Shown here: one piece after another, positions 45,544 to 61,414 of the stretch
Layout: every line of letters begins with the position of its first letter
How positions within the stretch are numbered: the first letter of the stretch is position 1
DNA from: Xenorhabdus nematophila ATCC 19061
GTDB lineage: Bacteria > Pseudomonadota > Gammaproteobacteria > Enterobacterales > Enterobacteriaceae
Direction: 5' to 3'
DNA: 64,000 nucleotides
Assembly (NCBI RefSeq): GCF_000252955.1
Contig: NC_014228.1
Coordinates: 1-64,000, forward strand
Program-made: the position numbers and the translations under genes
Notes under the pieces: generated by a model
What the model saw: the letters and a program-made list of their open reading frames with translations, nothing else
Databases searched by the model: none
What the model was told of the DNA's origin: nothing

Positions 45544-46529
45544 AGGATGTTGCCCGTCTGGCGGGCGTATCGACATCAACCGTTTCTCATGTGATTAACA
45601 ATAACCGTTATGTTAGTGAGAAGATCAAAAAGAGGGTAAATGCAGCTATTGAAGAGCTGAATTATACGCCTTCTGCGTTAGCTCGAAGTTTGAAAATCAA
45701 ACAAACCAAAACTATCGGTATGCTGGTTACCAGCAGTGATAACTCGTTTTATAGTGAGGTTGTCAGAGGCGTTGAGCAAAGTTGCTATGAGCGAGGATAT
45801 AGTTTAATCCTTCATACTGAAGGTAATTTAACCCGAATGCTCCGCTGTATGGAAACCCTGTTGCAAAAGCGCGTCGATGGCCTATTGATTATGTGCTCCG
45901 AACAGCAGCTGATATCTAAGGACTTTTTTCTGCGATACCCTTTGGCGCCAATTGTGACAATGGATTGGTCTCCCTTTGATGTTTCCAGTGATGTGATTAA
46001 AGATAACTCACTGCTGGGGGGAGAACTGGCAACAAATTATCTGATTAGCAGAGGATTTCGCAAAATAGCCTGTATCGCAGGTCCACAGGATAAGATGCCT
46101 GCTCAACAGCGTTTGTTTGGTTATCGAAAAGCCATGAGAGATGCCGGACTTGAAATCTCTGAAGGCTACGAGATTTACAGTAATTTTGAGTTTTCCGGTG
46201 GTTTTTTATCAATGAAACAATTATTGCAGCTACCGGAACCTCCAGAAGCAGTCTTTGCCAGTAATGATGCCATGGCGATTGGCGTTTATCAGGCGCTATA
46301 TCAGTCAGGGCTTTCTGTTCCTAAAGATATTTCTGTCATTGGGTATGATGATATTGCAATTGCACCTTACCTGACTCCCCCGTTGACAACTATCCATCAA
46401 TCAAAAGGGGAATTGGGTAAGCTGGCAATTGATACCTTGCTTTATCGAATGGATAACCCAGAAAGTGAACCCAAGGAGCTGATTTTGACACCCGCATTGG
46501 TCGAGCGTAGTTCCGTTGCCAGACGTTAA
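45531..46529 (+). CDS. rbsR: Ribose operon repressor RbsR
   Basis: LacI-family repressor, 332 aa. GTG start at 45531 ([18 protein letters not shown]), the same N-terminus as E. coli. The helix-turn-helix and hinge are followed by a periplasmic-binding-like ligand domain. Its operator at 44001-44032 is perfectly kept, so it may still act, or control purine genes as reported in E. coli. Confidence 0.95.
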   Translation: MATMKDVARLAGVSTSTVSHVINNNRYVSEKIKKRVNAAIEELNYTPSALARSLKIKQTKTIGMLVTSSDNSFYSEVVRGVEQSCYERGYSLILHTEGNLTRMLRCMETLLQKRVDGLLIMCSEQQLISKDFFLRYPLAPIVTMDWSPFDVSSDVIKDNSLLGGELATNYLISRGFRKIACIAGPQDKMPAQQRLFGYRKAMRDAGLEISEGYEIYSNFEFSGGFLSMKQLLQLPEPPEAVFASNDAMAIGVYQALYQSGLSVPKDISVIGYDDIAIAPYLTPPLTTIHQSKGELGKLAIDTLLYRMDNPESEPKELILTPALVERSSVARR

Positions 46530-46535
46530 TTGTAT

Positions 46536-47918
46536 TCATTTATTAATTAAGTTATTGCCATCTTCTTTATTCAGGAATAAGAAAACAGTAGAAGAAATCA
46601 GGGTAATGGCGCCCATCGTAATCAAAGTGTAATGGAAATGGCTTACAGTTGATCCATATTCCATCGATTCATAAAACCGAAGGACTGCGGCACTGACGGT
46701 TACCCCGAAACTGATAGATAATTGCTGAGTCACGGCTAATAGACTATTACCAGCACTGGCATTGTTATCGTTCAAATCAGCAAGCGTAATTGTATTCATG
46801 GCGGTGAACTGTGTAGACATTGCCATTCCCAATATAAATAGAGGGATTATCAATAATACGACGGACATCTCCGGTGTTTGCAGAGAAAACTGTGAAATCA
46901 TTACACCAATGATCACTGTGACCCAAAAGAGTGTATTTTTATAGCCAAATCGAGTCAGTATCTTGGTGACAAAAGATTTGGCTAAAATTGAACCAATTGC
47001 GTTTGGTGCCATCATGATTCCAGCTATCACGGCTGAGTATCCAAAGCCTACTTGCAACATCAATGGAATAATAAATGAAAGTGAACCGGTACTTAAACGA
47101 GTAGCAATATTGCTGGCGATACCTATTGAAAATGTGTGTGTCTGGAATAGCTGAAGATCAATAAGGGGATTTTTATGCCTTTTTGCATGGAAGATGTATA
47201 TCAACAGCATCGTGATCCCGCCAGGCAACAAGACTAAAGGAATATAGCTGGAAAGAGAATTATCGCCAAATAAATCAAAGCTGACAGAAATCATCACCAA
47301 TCCCATACCAAACAGCATGAACCCCAGAAAATCAAAAGGGCATTTGGGCATAGTTAAATTGGGCATATTCTTTCTGGCATAAATGATACCTAATAAACCG
47401 ATAGGGATATTGATGATGAAGATCCAATGCCAGGTTGCATACGTGACAAGTAACCCGCCCAACATTGGGCCTAAAATTGGACCCAATAACCCAGGCATAG
47501 TGACAAAATTCAATATCGGTAGTAATTCACTGCGTGGATAGGTTCGCAGTAAGGCCAAACGCGCCACTGGCATCATCATGGCTCCACCAATTCCCTGAAT
47601 CACGCGGGATATAACTAAGAAAGAGAGATTGTGGGAAAGTGCACAAGCAAGTGAGCCTAAAGAAAAAAGAGAGACGGCATAAATAAATATTCGCTGAGTA
47701 CCGAATCTATCAGCCAGCCACCCGCTGACAGGAATCAACATTGCTACAGTTAAGGTATAGCTGACAATGGCTGGTTGCATTGCCAATGGAGAATGATGAA
47801 GACTTTTAGCAATTGCCGGTAAGGCAGTATTAAGAATTGTGGCATCCAAAGACTGCATAAAAAAAGCCATGGCTGCAATCCAAGGCAATCCAGACATATT
47901 ACGCGCGGATTTAACCAT
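46536..47918 (-). CDS. hsrA: MFS transporter HsrA (DHA2 family)
   Basis: Putative exporter of the 14-TM DHA2 drug:proton antiporter family; overexpression affects homocysteine resistance in E. coli. I chose ATG 47918 ([17 protein letters not shown]), 460 aa, preceded by GGGAT. Motif A is [11 protein letters not shown] and motif C is in [14 protein letters not shown]. Convergent with rbsR, and the rrn operon lies upstream as in E. coli, where yieP intervenes; yieP is missing. Confidence 0.93.
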   Translation of the reverse strand: MVKSARNMSGLPWIAAMAFFMQSLDATILNTALPAIAKSLHHSPLAMQPAIVSYTLTVAMLIPVSGWLADRFGTQRIFIYAVSLFSLGSLACALSHNLSFLVISRVIQGIGGAMMMPVARLALLRTYPRSELLPILNFVTMPGLLGPILGPMLGGLLVTYATWHWIFIINIPIGLLGIIYARKNMPNLTMPKCPFDFLGFMLFGMGLVMISVSFDLFGDNSLSSYIPLVLLPGGITMLLIYIFHAKRHKNPLIDLQLFQTHTFSIGIASNIATRLSTGSLSFIIPLMLQVGFGYSAVIAGIMMAPNAIGSILAKSFVTKILTRFGYKNTLFWVTVIIGVMISQFSLQTPEMSVVLLIIPLFILGMAMSTQFTAMNTITLADLNDNNASAGNSLLAVTQQLSISFGVTVSAAVLRFYESMEYGSTVSHFHYTLITMGAITLISSTVFLFLNKEDGNNLINK

Positions 47919-48103
47919 TAGATATCCCATTTATTTCTGATCATGGATTAGTGAATAGAGAATGACTACATATATAGTACGTTATCCTAGTGTATTAATT
48001 TAATCATTGTTGCCTATAGCACCAATTCTTGGTTGAAAAACTAACATAATCACCTATTTTGCTGAAAAAAGACGCGAATAGAAAAAAAAAACAAAGAAAA
48101 CTA

Positions 48104-48131
48104 TTGTCAGCGGCGTAAAACTCCCTATAAT
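48104..48131 (+). promoter_or_regulatory. rrn P1 promoter
   Basis: TTGTCA and TATAAT with a 16-bp spacer, then GCGCCACC, the GC-rich discriminator of stringently controlled rrn P1 promoters. It lies behind an A-tract that fits an UP element. Confidence 0.92.
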
Positions 48132-48203
48132 GCGCCACCACTGACCGACGCTGAGCTGAGACACGCCGCCGAGGACAGTCGGAGAGACAGCGAAAATAAA
48201 CGC

Positions 48204-48231
48204 TTGACTCCGGAGGCGAAAAGCGTAAGAT
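48204..48231 (+). promoter_or_regulatory. rrn P2 promoter
   Basis: TTGACT and TAAGAT with a 16-bp spacer, 100 bases after P1, as in E. coli rrn operons. Confidence 0.8.
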
Positions 48232-48270
48232 ACGCAGCCTCGCAACCCGGAAGACGCTTCCCGGTTGCCC

Positions 48271-48282
48271 CGCTCTTTAACA
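48271..48282 (+). promoter_or_regulatory. rrn boxA antitermination site
   Basis: GCTCTTTAACAA within the leader matches boxA. A second copy (TGCTCTTTAACAA) precedes 23S at about 50208-50220. NusB/S10 binding is inferred. Confidence 0.8.
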
Positions 48283-48428
48283 AGTTAATCAGACAATCTG
48301 TGTGGGCACTCACAAGACACTATCGCACGCCGAAAGGCGAATAAAGATTAAACAAGTCTTGAAGAGTGAACAACAGTTAATTCATTACGAACTAACAACA
48401 GTTGAATTCTTTGAGCATCAAACACTTT

Positions 48429-49970
<1,542 letters not shown>

Positions 49971-50053
49971 CCGAATCGATAGGAATTCCTGTGCAGTGCC
50001 CACACAGATTGTCTGATGAAAGAAATGAGCAGCGTCTGCGAAGAAGACTTGAT

Positions 50054-50129
50054 GTCCCCTTCGTCTAGAGGCCTAGGACACCGCCCTTTCACGGCGGTAA
50101 CAGGGGTTCGAATCCCCTAGGGGACGCCA
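50054..50129 (+). tRNA. gltT: tRNA-Glu (anticodon TTC)
   Basis: 76-nt cloverleaf in the 16S-23S spacer: GTCCCCT acceptor, anticodon loop CCTTTCAC, T-arm GGTTCGAATCC, encoded CCA. The only tRNA in this spacer. Confidence 0.97.
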
Positions 50130-50315
50130 CTTTGCTCAGGGACCGGGTGAAAGGCGGTGCCATCGATATTGTTTAAGCGCGGCTTGCGAGCCGGTTTAGC
50201 AATATTTGCTCTTTAACAATCTGGAACAAGCTGAAAATTTGAAACACTCAGTACCGTCGAACGGTATTGATGAATCTCTCAAAAACTCCAGTCCGAAGAC
50301 ACCTTCGGGTTGTGA

Positions 50316-53225
<2,910 letters not shown>

Positions 53226-53322
53226 GACAACACCGAAGGTGTTTTGGCGGGGTTTTGAGAGAAAACAGACGACAGGTTTCAGATTAGAGAAAAACAGCTT
53301 GTTCGGGATTGAATACAGGATT

Positions 53323-53442
53323 TGTCTGGCGGCAACAGCGCGGTGGTCCCACCTGACCCCATGCCGAACTCAGCAGTGAAACGCCGTAGCGCCGATGGTA
53401 GTGTGGGGTCTCCCCATGCGAGAGTAGGACACTGCCAGACAT
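53323..53442 (+). rRNA. rrf: 5S ribosomal RNA
   Basis: 120 nt from TGTCTGGCGGCAACAGCG to CTGCCAGACAT; the ends pair to form helix I. Contains CCCCATGCCGAACTCAG of the family. Confidence 0.97.
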
Positions 53443-53450
53443 TCATTCGC

Positions 53451-53484
53451 CAACAAAGCCCGCCGTTATCGGTGGGCTTTGTTG
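53451..53484 (+). terminator. rrn operon terminator
   Basis: Stem CAACAAAGCCCGCCG / CGGTGGGCTTTGTTG (15 bp, one G-T wobble) with a four-base loop, eight bases after 5S. Little T-run follows. Confidence 0.8.
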
Positions 53485-53573
53485 CATCTGGCATTTAGGA
53501 AAATTAAATGATGATATTTTAGGCAAGTTAACTTGCCTATTTTAAAAAACTTGAGGCATTTATATTCAAAACA

Positions 53574-55229
53574 TTAATGTGCTTTTCCTTGTTCAATTCC
53601 AATTCCTGTCTGTGAACGGATAAACTGGCTTCGGAACTTTTCTCTTTCTTGCTGTCCTTGTATTGATGTATCTGTGATTGAAAATAACCATGCTCCAATA
53701 AATGCTACAGACATAGAAAAAAGAGCTGGATATTCATAAGGATAAATTGGTTTTTCATGACCAAGAATACTGACCCAGATCGTAGGACCAAGTATCATTA
53801 GTACAACCGCTGTGAGTAAACCTAACCCCCCACCAATCAAAGCTCCTCGTGTTGTCAGCTTGTGCCAATACATCGACAATAAAATAATAGGGAAATTGCA
53901 GCTTGCAGCAATAGAGAAAGCCAGACCGACCATAAAGGCGATGTTTTGTTTTTCAAACAAAATACCTAGTCCGATAGCAACAATACCCAGAATAACAACA
54001 GTAATTTTGGAAACTCTTAACTCATCTCGTTCATTGGCTTGTCCCTTTTTAATCACATTAGCATAGAGATCGTGGGAAACCGCTGAAGCTCCTGCCAGCG
54101 TTAACCCAGCAACAACAGCCAAAATAGTGGCAAAAGCAACCGCAGAGATAAATCCAAGGAAAAAATCACCGCCAACGGCACTGGCGAGATGGACGGCAGC
54201 CATATTAGTCCCACCGATTAATGTGCCGGTTGCATCTTTGAATGAGGGATTAGCGCTGACCAATAGAATAGCACCGAACCCTATAATAAACGTCAGGATA
54301 TAAAAATAACCTATAAAACCCGTAGCATAGAAAACACTTTTACGTGCTTCTTTAGCGTCATTAACGGTAAAAAACCGCATGATGATATGCGGCAGCCCGG
54401 CAGTACCAAACATCAGCGCCAATCCTAAAGAGAGCGCTGATATTGGATCTGAAACTAATCCACCAGGACTCATGATGGCGGGGCCGAGAGTATGCACCGC
54501 AATGGCTTCTTTAAATAGGGTATTAAAATTGAAATTGACGGCTTTCATAACCATCACAGCCATAAATGTTGCCCCTGCCAGCAACAGAATGGCTTTGATA
54601 ATTTGAACCCATGTTGTTGCCAGCATTCCGCCAAACAGTACATAAAGCACCATTAAAATACCGACCAGAACAACGGCAATGTAGTAATTCAAGCCGAACA
54701 GCAATTCAATGAGTTTCCCTGCACCTACCATCTGGGCTATTAGATATAATGCAACAACCACTAGTGAACCTATTGCCGATAAGGTACGGATGGGACTTTG
54801 TTTCAATCGATAAGAGGCGACATCTGCAAAGGTATAACGGCCTAAATTCCTTAATCGTTCAGCAATGAGGAAGAGAATAATTGGCCAGCCGACGAGGAAG
54901 CCAATCGAATAGATCAGCCCGTCATAACCGGAGGTATAAACTAATGCAGAAATTCCGAGGAAAGAGGCTGCTGACATATAATCACCGGCAATTGCCATCC
55001 CATTTTGAAAACCTGTAATGCGCCCGCCGGCAGTATAATAATCCGAACGCGAGATAGTGCGTTTTGAAGCCCAATAAGTAATACACAGTGTTAACCCGAC
55101 GAATAGCAGGAACATGACAATTGCCTGAATATTCAAAGGTTGTTTTTCTACATTATTGCCTGAAATGGCATCGGCTTGAGCGAGGAGAGAGAAACATAGC
55201 GGTATTGTTGGCAAGACGATTTTTTTCAT
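53574..55229 (-). CDS. actP: Acetate/glycolate:cation symporter ActP
   Basis: Sodium:solute symporter family permease for acetate. 551 aa (E. coli 549). N-terminal signal-like segment ([17 protein letters not shown]), then about 13 membrane helices. Last gene of acs-yjcH-actP, with its ATG overlapping the yjcH stop by four bases. Confidence 0.96.
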   Translation of the reverse strand: MKKIVLPTIPLCFSLLAQADAISGNNVEKQPLNIQAIVMFLLFVGLTLCITYWASKRTISRSDYYTAGGRITGFQNGMAIAGDYMSAASFLGISALVYTSGYDGLIYSIGFLVGWPIILFLIAERLRNLGRYTFADVASYRLKQSPIRTLSAIGSLVVVALYLIAQMVGAGKLIELLFGLNYYIAVVLVGILMVLYVLFGGMLATTWVQIIKAILLLAGATFMAVMVMKAVNFNFNTLFKEAIAVHTLGPAIMSPGGLVSDPISALSLGLALMFGTAGLPHIIMRFFTVNDAKEARKSVFYATGFIGYFYILTFIIGFGAILLVSANPSFKDATGTLIGGTNMAAVHLASAVGGDFFLGFISAVAFATILAVVAGLTLAGASAVSHDLYANVIKKGQANERDELRVSKITVVILGIVAIGLGILFEKQNIAFMVGLAFSIAASCNFPIILLSMYWHKLTTRGALIGGGLGLLTAVVLMILGPTIWVSILGHEKPIYPYEYPALFSMSVAFIGAWLFSITDTSIQGQQEREKFRSQFIRSQTGIGIEQGKAH

Positions 55230-55537
55230 TTTCTCACCTCATCAAGAATAGTTGATACTAACCGATCAAACTCACCATTCGCCTTTACAACATAAATGCC
55301 TGTCAGTATGAAGGATGAAAAGATAATCCCGACACCCACTGGGATGCCACGAGTTATACTGGTATTTTCATGGAGTTGCGTCCCAAGCCACTCAGGAGCA
55401 AAGGCAATAAGGAAAATAAAACCAACATAAAGCACTAACATAATGATGGATAACAGCCAGGCAAAACGCCCTCGTTTCTTAACCAGTTCCTTAAAGCGGG
55501 GGTTATTTTCAATATCTTGATAAATATCGGCATTCAT
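55226..55537 (-). CDS. yjcH: DUF485 inner-membrane protein YjcH
   Basis: 103-aa protein with two membrane segments (about 29-49 and 69-89), coupled to actP by ATGA overlap. It belongs to DUF485, always beside acetate permease genes; probably assists ActP, but this is unproven. Confidence 0.94.
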   Translation of the reverse strand: MNADIYQDIENNPRFKELVKKRGRFAWLLSIIMLVLYVGFIFLIAFAPEWLGTQLHENTSITRGIPVGVGIIFSSFILTGIYVVKANGEFDRLVSTILDEVRK

Positions 55538-55678
55538 CAGAGTATCTCCTTGTTGGTTTTGAACGATACACCTTTAAGTTACAGCATGAAGTGCCAGATA
55601 TGGGGTAACCGTATCCGAGAGAATGCATGACTATTAGCCACGTCCCTGCACAATGTTGTACTTGGTGATACGTCATTC

Positions 55679-55698
55679 AAGCCGCCTTGCGGCGGCTT
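55679..55698. other. Hairpin in the acs-yjcH gap
   Basis: AAGCCGCC and GGCGGCTT with a four-base loop in the 206-base space between acs and yjcH. No clear T-run, so more likely an mRNA-processing or attenuating hairpin than a full stop. Confidence 0.55.
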
Positions 55699-55743
55699 CT
55701 ATATTTCACAAAATATTTCACGAAACGCTTTACGGAATGCTTT

Positions 55744-57699
55744 TTACGATATCTTGATAGATTGCTTTTCTTCCAGCAGCTTATCAACGACTCCCGGATC
55801 TGCCAGAGTGGAAGTATCTCCTAAGTTACTGGTATCACCTGAAGCAATTTTGCGCAAAATACGCCGCATGATCTTGCCTGAACGCGTTTTTGGTAGAGAA
55901 TCTGTCCAGTGCAGGATATCCGGTGTTGCTATCGGGCCGATTTCTTTACGCACCCAACTTCTGACTTCGCTATAAAGAGCAGGAGAAGGCTCTTCACCAT
56001 GAATTAGCGTGACATAGGCATATATGGCCTGCCCTTTGATATGATGAGGAATACCGACGACTGCGGCTTCTGCAATTTTAGGATGAGAAACCAGCGCTGA
56101 CTCTATTTCTGCTGTTCCCAAACGATGTCCTGAAATATTCAGCACATCATCGACTCGGCCTGTTATCCAGTAATAGCCGTCTTCATCACGCCGGGCACCA
56201 TCACCACTGAAATACATTCCTTTAAAGGTGGAAAAATAGGTTTGTTCGAAACGCTCATGATCGCCATATAAAGTCCGGGCTTGGGCTGGCCAGGAATCTG
56301 TGATGACGAGGTTGCCTTCGTTCTCTCCCTCTAAAATTTCCCCGGAGTTATCGACCAGAGCCGGACTGACACCAAAGAATGGCAGAGTAGCGGAACCGGC
56401 TTTGAGGTCAGTCGCACCGGGCAATGGCGTGATCATGAAGCCGCCTGTTTCAGTTTGCCACCAAGTATCCACGATAGGGCATTTACTGTTACCTATCTTT
56501 TTGTAATACCACTCCCATGCTTCTGGATTAATTGGCTCACCAACAGATCCCAAGATACGCAATGAAGTGCGTTTGGTTTCTTCTATGGCCTTATCACCTT
56601 CCGCCATTAATGCCCTGATGGCCGTTGGGGCGGTATAAAGAATATTAACCTGATGTTTATCAATAACCTGACATAAACGATTAACATCGGGATAGTTGGG
56701 CACACCTTCAAACATTAACGTTGTCGCACCGCAAGATAATGGCCCATACAGCAGGTAACTGTGTCCTGTTACCCAGCCGATATCCGCCGTGCACCAGTAG
56801 ATTTCTCCGGGGCGGTAATCAAACGTGTATTTAAAAGTTAAAGAGGCGTAAACCAGATAACCGCCACTGGTATGCAGAACCCCTTTGGGTTTTCCTGTTG
56901 AGCCAGAGGTATAGAGGATGAATAATGGATCTTCGGCATTCATCTCTTCAGCGGGGCAATCTGTACTGACACTGTTGATAAGTTCATGCCACCATAGATC
57001 ACGGCCGTCATACCAGTTTTTCGTATTTCCGGTACGCTTGAAGATAACCACATTTGTAACGCTAGTCACGGCAGAATTGTTCAGTGCTTCATCGACATTC
57101 TTTTTCAATGGGATTGTGCGGCCAGCTCGCAAACCTTCATCTGCGGTAACAATAAGTTTGGCATTAGAATCGATAACTCTGCCAGCGATGGCATCAGGAG
57201 AGAAACCACCGAAAATGACGGAATGGATCGCCCCGATACGAGCACAAGCCAGCATCGCAACTGCGGCTTCTGGTACCATTGGCATATAAATAGCGACGAC
57301 GTCTCCTTTTTGGATACCGAGTTTCTTCAACACATTGGCGAATTGGCAGACGTCATGATGTAATTCACGATACGTAACATGGCGGGATTCTGCGGGGTTA
57401 TCCCCTTCCCAGATAATGGCCGTTTGATCACCACGCTCTTGTAAATGGCGATCAAGGCAATTGGCACTTAAATTCAAAGTGCCATCTTCAAACCAACGAA
57501 TACTGATATGCCCTGGATCGAAAGAGGTATTTTTGACCTTGGTGTAAGGTGTTATCCAATCCACAATCTTCCCTTTCTCGCCCCAAAATCCTTCAGGATC
57601 TTGCAGTGACCATTGGTAGTCTTGTAGATATTGTTGCTTACTTATCAGGGCGGAATCTGCAATGTCAGCAGGAATAAGATGCTTGATTATTTGAGTCAT
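55744..57699 (-). CDS. acs: Acetyl-CoA synthetase
   Basis: Converts acetate, ATP and CoA to acetyl-CoA via acetyl-AMP. The start ATG 57699 ([16 protein letters not shown]) follows AAGGAG; 651 aa. AMP-binding motif [11 protein letters not shown] and the acetylatable lysine in [13 protein letters not shown] (inactivated by Pat in relatives) are visible. Heads acs-yjcH-actP, so uptake and activation of acetate are co-expressed. Confidence 0.97.
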   Translation of the reverse strand: MTQIIKHLIPADIADSALISKQQYLQDYQWSLQDPEGFWGEKGKIVDWITPYTKVKNTSFDPGHISIRWFEDGTLNLSANCLDRHLQERGDQTAIIWEGDNPAESRHVTYRELHHDVCQFANVLKKLGIQKGDVVAIYMPMVPEAAVAMLACARIGAIHSVIFGGFSPDAIAGRVIDSNAKLIVTADEGLRAGRTIPLKKNVDEALNNSAVTSVTNVVIFKRTGNTKNWYDGRDLWWHELINSVSTDCPAEEMNAEDPLFILYTSGSTGKPKGVLHTSGGYLVYASLTFKYTFDYRPGEIYWCTADIGWVTGHSYLLYGPLSCGATTLMFEGVPNYPDVNRLCQVIDKHQVNILYTAPTAIRALMAEGDKAIEETKRTSLRILGSVGEPINPEAWEWYYKKIGNSKCPIVDTWWQTETGGFMITPLPGATDLKAGSATLPFFGVSPALVDNSGEILEGENEGNLVITDSWPAQARTLYGDHERFEQTYFSTFKGMYFSGDGARRDEDGYYWITGRVDDVLNISGHRLGTAEIESALVSHPKIAEAAVVGIPHHIKGQAIYAYVTLIHGEEPSPALYSEVRSWVRKEIGPIATPDILHWTDSLPKTRSGKIMRRILRKIASGDTSNLGDTSTLADPGVVDKLLEEKQSIKIS

Positions 57700-57971
57700 A
57701 TTTTTATCTCCTTGCAATTGTTAATACTATGTCAAAACAACGTTAACTAAAGTGGGAGAAGCGTTTTTGTTTCTTTTTTGCGCGGGAGATCACGCTATAA
57801 AGAGAATGAATTTCATGGAATGATCATTTAATGCGGCTTATCTATTTGAGATTAAATAATACATATAATTTATTTATTGGATTAGTGTATTAGTATATTG
57901 ATACTTATTGGATTTTTTATCTAACTAGAGAATGAAACGCAGGTTCATGATGGAAACCGTAAGAATAATAC

Positions 57972-57990
57972 GGGATTAATAATCATTTTC
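57972..57990. promoter_or_regulatory. Fur box at the sodA promoter
   Basis: Matches the 19-bp Fur consensus at 14 positions (core AATAATCATTTTC, 11 of 13), about 20 bases upstream of the sodA -10. Fur repression of sodA is established in E. coli. Confidence 0.65.
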
Positions 57991-58007
57991 ATTAGCAATC
58001 AATTCAC

Positions 58008-58013
58008 TATAAT
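58008..58013 (+). promoter_or_regulatory. sodA -10 element
   Basis: TATAAT about 58 bases before the sodA ATG, downstream of the Fur box; the -35 (near TTTTCA, 57986-57991) is weak and overlaps that box. Confidence 0.55.
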
Positions 58014-58070
58014 AAATGCGTTGTTCACAAGGTGTGAGTTTTACATATTTTAAACAGCTGGAGATATGAC

Positions 58071-58697
58071 ATGAGCTATTCACTGCCATCCCTACCTTAC
58101 TCTTACGATGCGTTAGAACCCCATTTCGATAAGCAAACGATGGAAATTCATCATTCCAAGCACCATCAAACTTATGTCAATAACACCAATACCGCTCTGG
58201 AAGCCTTTCCTGAGTGCAACACATTGGATATTGATGACTTGATACAGCAACTTGATAAAATTCCAGCGGACAAGCTTACTTTTGTTCGCAACAATGCCGG
58301 TGGTCACTCAAATCACAGTCTATTCTGGAAAGGCTTAAAGCTGGGAACAGAATTGTCGGGTGCTTTGAAAATGGCGATTGAGCGTGACTTTGGGAGTATC
58401 GACAATTTCAAGGAAAAATTCGAGCAGGCGGCGGCGACCCGTTTTGGTTCTGGCTGGGCATGGCTGGTGCTGAAAGAGGATGGCAAACTTGCCGTTGTTT
58501 CAACAGCTAACCAAGACAGCCCACTCATGGGTGAAGAAATCGCGGGCGCTTCTGGTTACCCGATTGTGGGTCTGGATGTTTGGGAACATGCTTATTACTT
58601 GCAATACCAGAACCGCCGTCCCGACTACATTAAAGCATTCTGGCATGTTGTAAATTGGGATGAAGCAACAAAACGTTACGAAGAAAAAATTAAATAA
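58071..58697 (+). CDS. sodA: Manganese superoxide dismutase
   Basis: Converts superoxide to oxygen and peroxide. 208 aa (E. coli 206). Metal ligands are visible: His in [11 protein letters not shown], His in [13 protein letters not shown], and Asp/His in [11 protein letters not shown]. The GGHSNH and FGSGWAWL pattern favours Mn over Fe. Likely iron- and redox-regulated through the Fur box. Confidence 0.97.
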   Translation: MSYSLPSLPYSYDALEPHFDKQTMEIHHSKHHQTYVNNTNTALEAFPECNTLDIDDLIQQLDKIPADKLTFVRNNAGGHSNHSLFWKGLKLGTELSGALKMAIERDFGSIDNFKEKFEQAAATRFGSGWAWLVLKEDGKLAVVSTANQDSPLMGEEIAGASGYPIVGLDVWEHAYYLQYQNRRPDYIKAFWHVVNWDEATKRYEEKIK

Positions 58698-58725
58698 AGC
58701 GTACTAAAATCTTTCCCCGCTCAAT

Positions 58726-58755
58726 AAATGCTGATCGCCACAGTGATCAGCATTT
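58726..58755 (+). terminator. sodA terminator
   Basis: Stem AAATGCTGATC / GATCAGCATTT, 8-base loop, then TATAT, 28 bases after sodA. Confidence 0.8.
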
Positions 58756-58935
58756 TATATAGACGGTTACGAAGGCCGGCATTAACACTTATTCTTAATG
58801 GGCCTTCTGTTTGTTATCGTCCAACACTTATCTGCCTTGGCGGAAAATTTTCCTTCTATGACGGCTTGAAGCAGCGCTTGTCGCATTTATTTGGTCAGAG
58901 TAATATTTAAATTCACTTGTTGAGGAGGAATAGAA

Positions 58936-59604
58936 ATGAATGGCCTACAGGTATATAGAGGCAAAATAATATCCTCCGAAAAGTGGGGTCCCAGTGCAGT
59001 GAACAAATTGCTGGTGAATGGTCGCTTACAGCTTACGTCCCTTGGGCTGGAAGGGGATGAACAGGCAGAAGGCTTTCATGGCGGGCCTGATCGTGCGCTT
59101 TGCCACTATCCAAGAGAACATTATCTGTTTTGGAAAAGGCAATTTCCTGAATTAATGGAAACATTTGTGTCCCCTTTATTTGGTGAAAACTTATCAACAG
59201 AAGGAATGACGGAAGATAATGTCTATATTGGTGATATTTTCCAATGGGGGGAAGCATTGATTCAGATAACTCAGCCTCGCTCTCCTTGTTATAAACTGAA
59301 TCTTATTACCGGTATCAGTGATTTTTCTGCGATGATGCAAAATAATGGGTGTTGTGGCTGGTTATACCGGGTTATCTCTGCGGGGTTTGTGAGCACGGGT
59401 GAGCCGATAAAGCTATTAAGCCGAAACAGCGATGTTTCTGTGACAGAAGCGATTTCTATTGCTTTTCATAGCCCGTTTGATGAAGAACAATATCGTCGTT
59501 TAATGGGAGTTGCCGGGTTATCCGCCAGTTGGAATCTGACAATGCAAAAACGCATAACACATGGAAAAATTGAGGATTTTAATCGTCGTTTATTTGGTCA
59601 CTAA
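58936..59604 (+). CDS. yiiM: MOSC-domain protein YiiM
   Basis: Molybdenum-cofactor enzyme family; in E. coli it detoxifies 6-hydroxylaminopurine. 222 aa. Strong ribosome site (GAGGAGGAA). The MOSC cysteine lies in ITQPRSPCYKL, with 3-alpha domain after it. Convergent with trpS. Confidence 0.93.
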   Translation: MNGLQVYRGKIISSEKWGPSAVNKLLVNGRLQLTSLGLEGDEQAEGFHGGPDRALCHYPREHYLFWKRQFPELMETFVSPLFGENLSTEGMTEDNVYIGDIFQWGEALIQITQPRSPCYKLNLITGISDFSAMMQNNGCCGWLYRVISAGFVSTGEPIKLLSRNSDVSVTEAISIAFHSPFDEEQYRRLMGVAGLSASWNLTMQKRITHGKIEDFNRRLFGH

Positions 59605-59636
59605 TGCCAAAGAATAAGTGAATGTCCTTTGGCATT
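59603..59636. terminator. Bidirectional terminator between yiiM and trpS
   Basis: Stem AATGCCAAAG / CTTTGGCATT with a 14-base loop overlaps the yiiM stop and lies just beyond the trpS stop. Shared by the two convergent genes. Confidence 0.75.
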
Positions 59637-59649
59637 TATGTAAACTTCA

Positions 59650-60687
59650 TTACGGATGAGCGAGTAAACCTACCGCATCATAAACCTTATCCAACGTTGC
59701 CTGAGCACGAGCTTGTGCTTTGGCTGCCCCTTCTGTCATGATTTGGTTGAGTAATGCTTCATCATTACGGAAATGATGATAACGTTCTTGCAAATCAGTC
59801 AGCATTTCAGACACAGCATCTGCAACAGCCCCTTTCAAATGACCGTACATTTTGCCTTCAAACTCAGCTTCCAATTCAGGGACAGTTTTGCCAGTTACAC
59901 CGGCAAGAATGTCCAGCAAGTTAGAAACACCGGGTTTGTTTTCCAGATCATAATGAACACGAGGTGGCTCTTCAGAATCGGTAACTGCACGTTTGATTTT
60001 CTTGGCGACGGATTTAGGGTCTTCCAGCAGAGCAATCACGTTATTGCGATTATCATCTGATTTCGACATTTTCTTAGTCGGATCTTGCAATGACATGACT
60101 CGAGCGCTACCGCCTTGTGGGATGAATGGCTCTGGTACAGTGAATATATCGCCATATAAGGCATTAAAACGCAGCGCCAAATCACGGGATAATTCCAGAT
60201 GTTGCTTCTGATCACCGCCAACTGGGATCTGATTAGCCTGATAAAGCAAAATATCAGCGGCCATCAGAACAGGATAATCAAACAGACCGGCATTGATATT
60301 TTCTGCATGACGGGCTGATTTATCCTTGAACTGAGTCATGCGGCTGAGTTCACCAAAATAGGCGTAGCAGTTCAGTACCCAGCTCAACTGAGAATGCTGT
60401 GGTACATGTGACTGAACGAAGATGGTGCTTTTCTTTGGATCAATACCACAAGCAAGGTAAAGTGCCAGTGTATCCAATGTGCGTTTTTTCAGTTCAGAGG
60501 GATCTTGGCGCACGGTAATGGCATGCTGGTTTACGATGCAGTAGATGCAATCATAATCATCTTGCATGTTAACCCACTGACGTAACGCTCCCATATAGTT
60601 ACCGATGGTTAATTCACCGGAGGGCTGTGCGCCGCTGAATACAATAGGTTTTTGGGAGTTCAGTTTCATTTCAGTGGGTTCATTCAT
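59650..60687 (-). CDS. trpS: Tryptophanyl-tRNA synthetase
   Basis: Class I synthetase charging tRNA-Trp. 345 aa from ATG 60687; a start at 60669 ([11 protein letters not shown]) is nearer the 334-aa E. coli form. The HIGH-type TIGN motif in [12 protein letters not shown] and KMSKSDDN are present. Last gene of damX-dam-rpe-gph-trpS, 4 bases after gph. Confidence 0.97.
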   Translation of the reverse strand: MNEPTEMKLNSQKPIVFSGAQPSGELTIGNYMGALRQWVNMQDDYDCIYCIVNQHAITVRQDPSELKKRTLDTLALYLACGIDPKKSTIFVQSHVPQHSQLSWVLNCYAYFGELSRMTQFKDKSARHAENINAGLFDYPVLMAADILLYQANQIPVGGDQKQHLELSRDLALRFNALYGDIFTVPEPFIPQGGSARVMSLQDPTKKMSKSDDNRNNVIALLEDPKSVAKKIKRAVTDSEEPPRVHYDLENKPGVSNLLDILAGVTGKTVPELEAEFEGKMYGHLKGAVADAVSEMLTDLQERYHHFRNDEALLNQIMTEGAAKAQARAQATLDKVYDAVGLLAHP

Positions 60688-60691
60688 TTTA

Positions 60692-61414
60692 TTACGCTTC
60701 CTGTATTTTCGAAGTGGATAATAGGTTCAAAGTGGATAGTCCAATCGTTGGGAATAAATCCGAAAAATGGTCCAGCACATAAGTCGGATGGCTTAATGCT
60801 ATCGATTCTCCGTAGTTATATCCATAGGTCAAGCCAACACAAGGGCAACCCGCTGATTGTGCAGCCAAAATATCATTACGAGAATCACCAACAAAAAGCA
60901 ATTCTTCTTTATGTAAACCAAACATTCCCATTGTGAGATAGAGTGGAGCGGGATGGGGTTTCTTCTCTTTGACATCGTCACCCCCCAGCACCACTGAAAA
61001 ATATTCACTGATACCCAATGATTCCAGTAATGGAGCAATAAAAGGTGTGGGTTTATTGGTGATAATCGCCATGGGCAAACGATGTTTTGCCAATTCAGCC
61101 AGAGTCTCTTTTACTTGAGGAAACAGCTTACTACCTGTTGTTATGCTGGTTTCATAAAACGTATCAAACAGTTTGCGAGTTTCACGATGCAATTCAGGAG
61201 AAGGCTCCGCCCCCGCCCATTTCAATGCACGCTCAACCATGATATCAGCACCGTTGCCTATCCAGACAGCGACCTGATCTTTACCTGCGGCGGGTAATCC
61301 TTTAGCAATCAAGGCCTGATCTAATGCATCCGCCAGACCGTCAGCACTATCCACCAGTGTGCCATCCAGATCAAACGCAATGGCCCGGATTTTCTTCACG
61401 ACATTATTTAACAT
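60692..61414 (-). CDS. gph: Phosphoglycolate phosphatase
   Basis: HAD-family phosphatase for 2-phosphoglycolate, a by-product of DNA repair. 240 aa (E. coli 252). [13 protein letters not shown] carries the nucleophile Asp; [12 protein letters not shown] is the metal motif. Its ATG overlaps the rpe stop by one base. Confidence 0.96.
   Translation of the reverse strand: MLNNVVKKIRAIAFDLDGTLVDSADGLADALDQALIAKGLPAAGKDQVAVWIGNGADIMVERALKWAGAEPSPELHRETRKLFDTFYETSITTGSKLFPQVKETLAELAKHRLPMAIITNKPTPFIAPLLESLGISEYFSVVLGGDDVKEKKPHPAPLYLTMGMFGLHKEELLFVGDSRNDILAAQSAGCPCVGLTYGYNYGESIALSHPTYVLDHFSDLFPTIGLSTLNLLSTSKIQEA

Larger units (their letters stand above)
57700..58070. other. Divergent acs / sodA control region
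   Basis: 370 AT-rich bases between divergent acs and sodA. The sodA side holds a Fur-like box and a TATAAT. I found no convincing CRP site for acs by eye. Confidence 0.5.

Noticed and set aside
58728..58910. 60-codon frame after sodA
   Set aside because: It begins in the sodA terminator hairpin and has no ribosome site.
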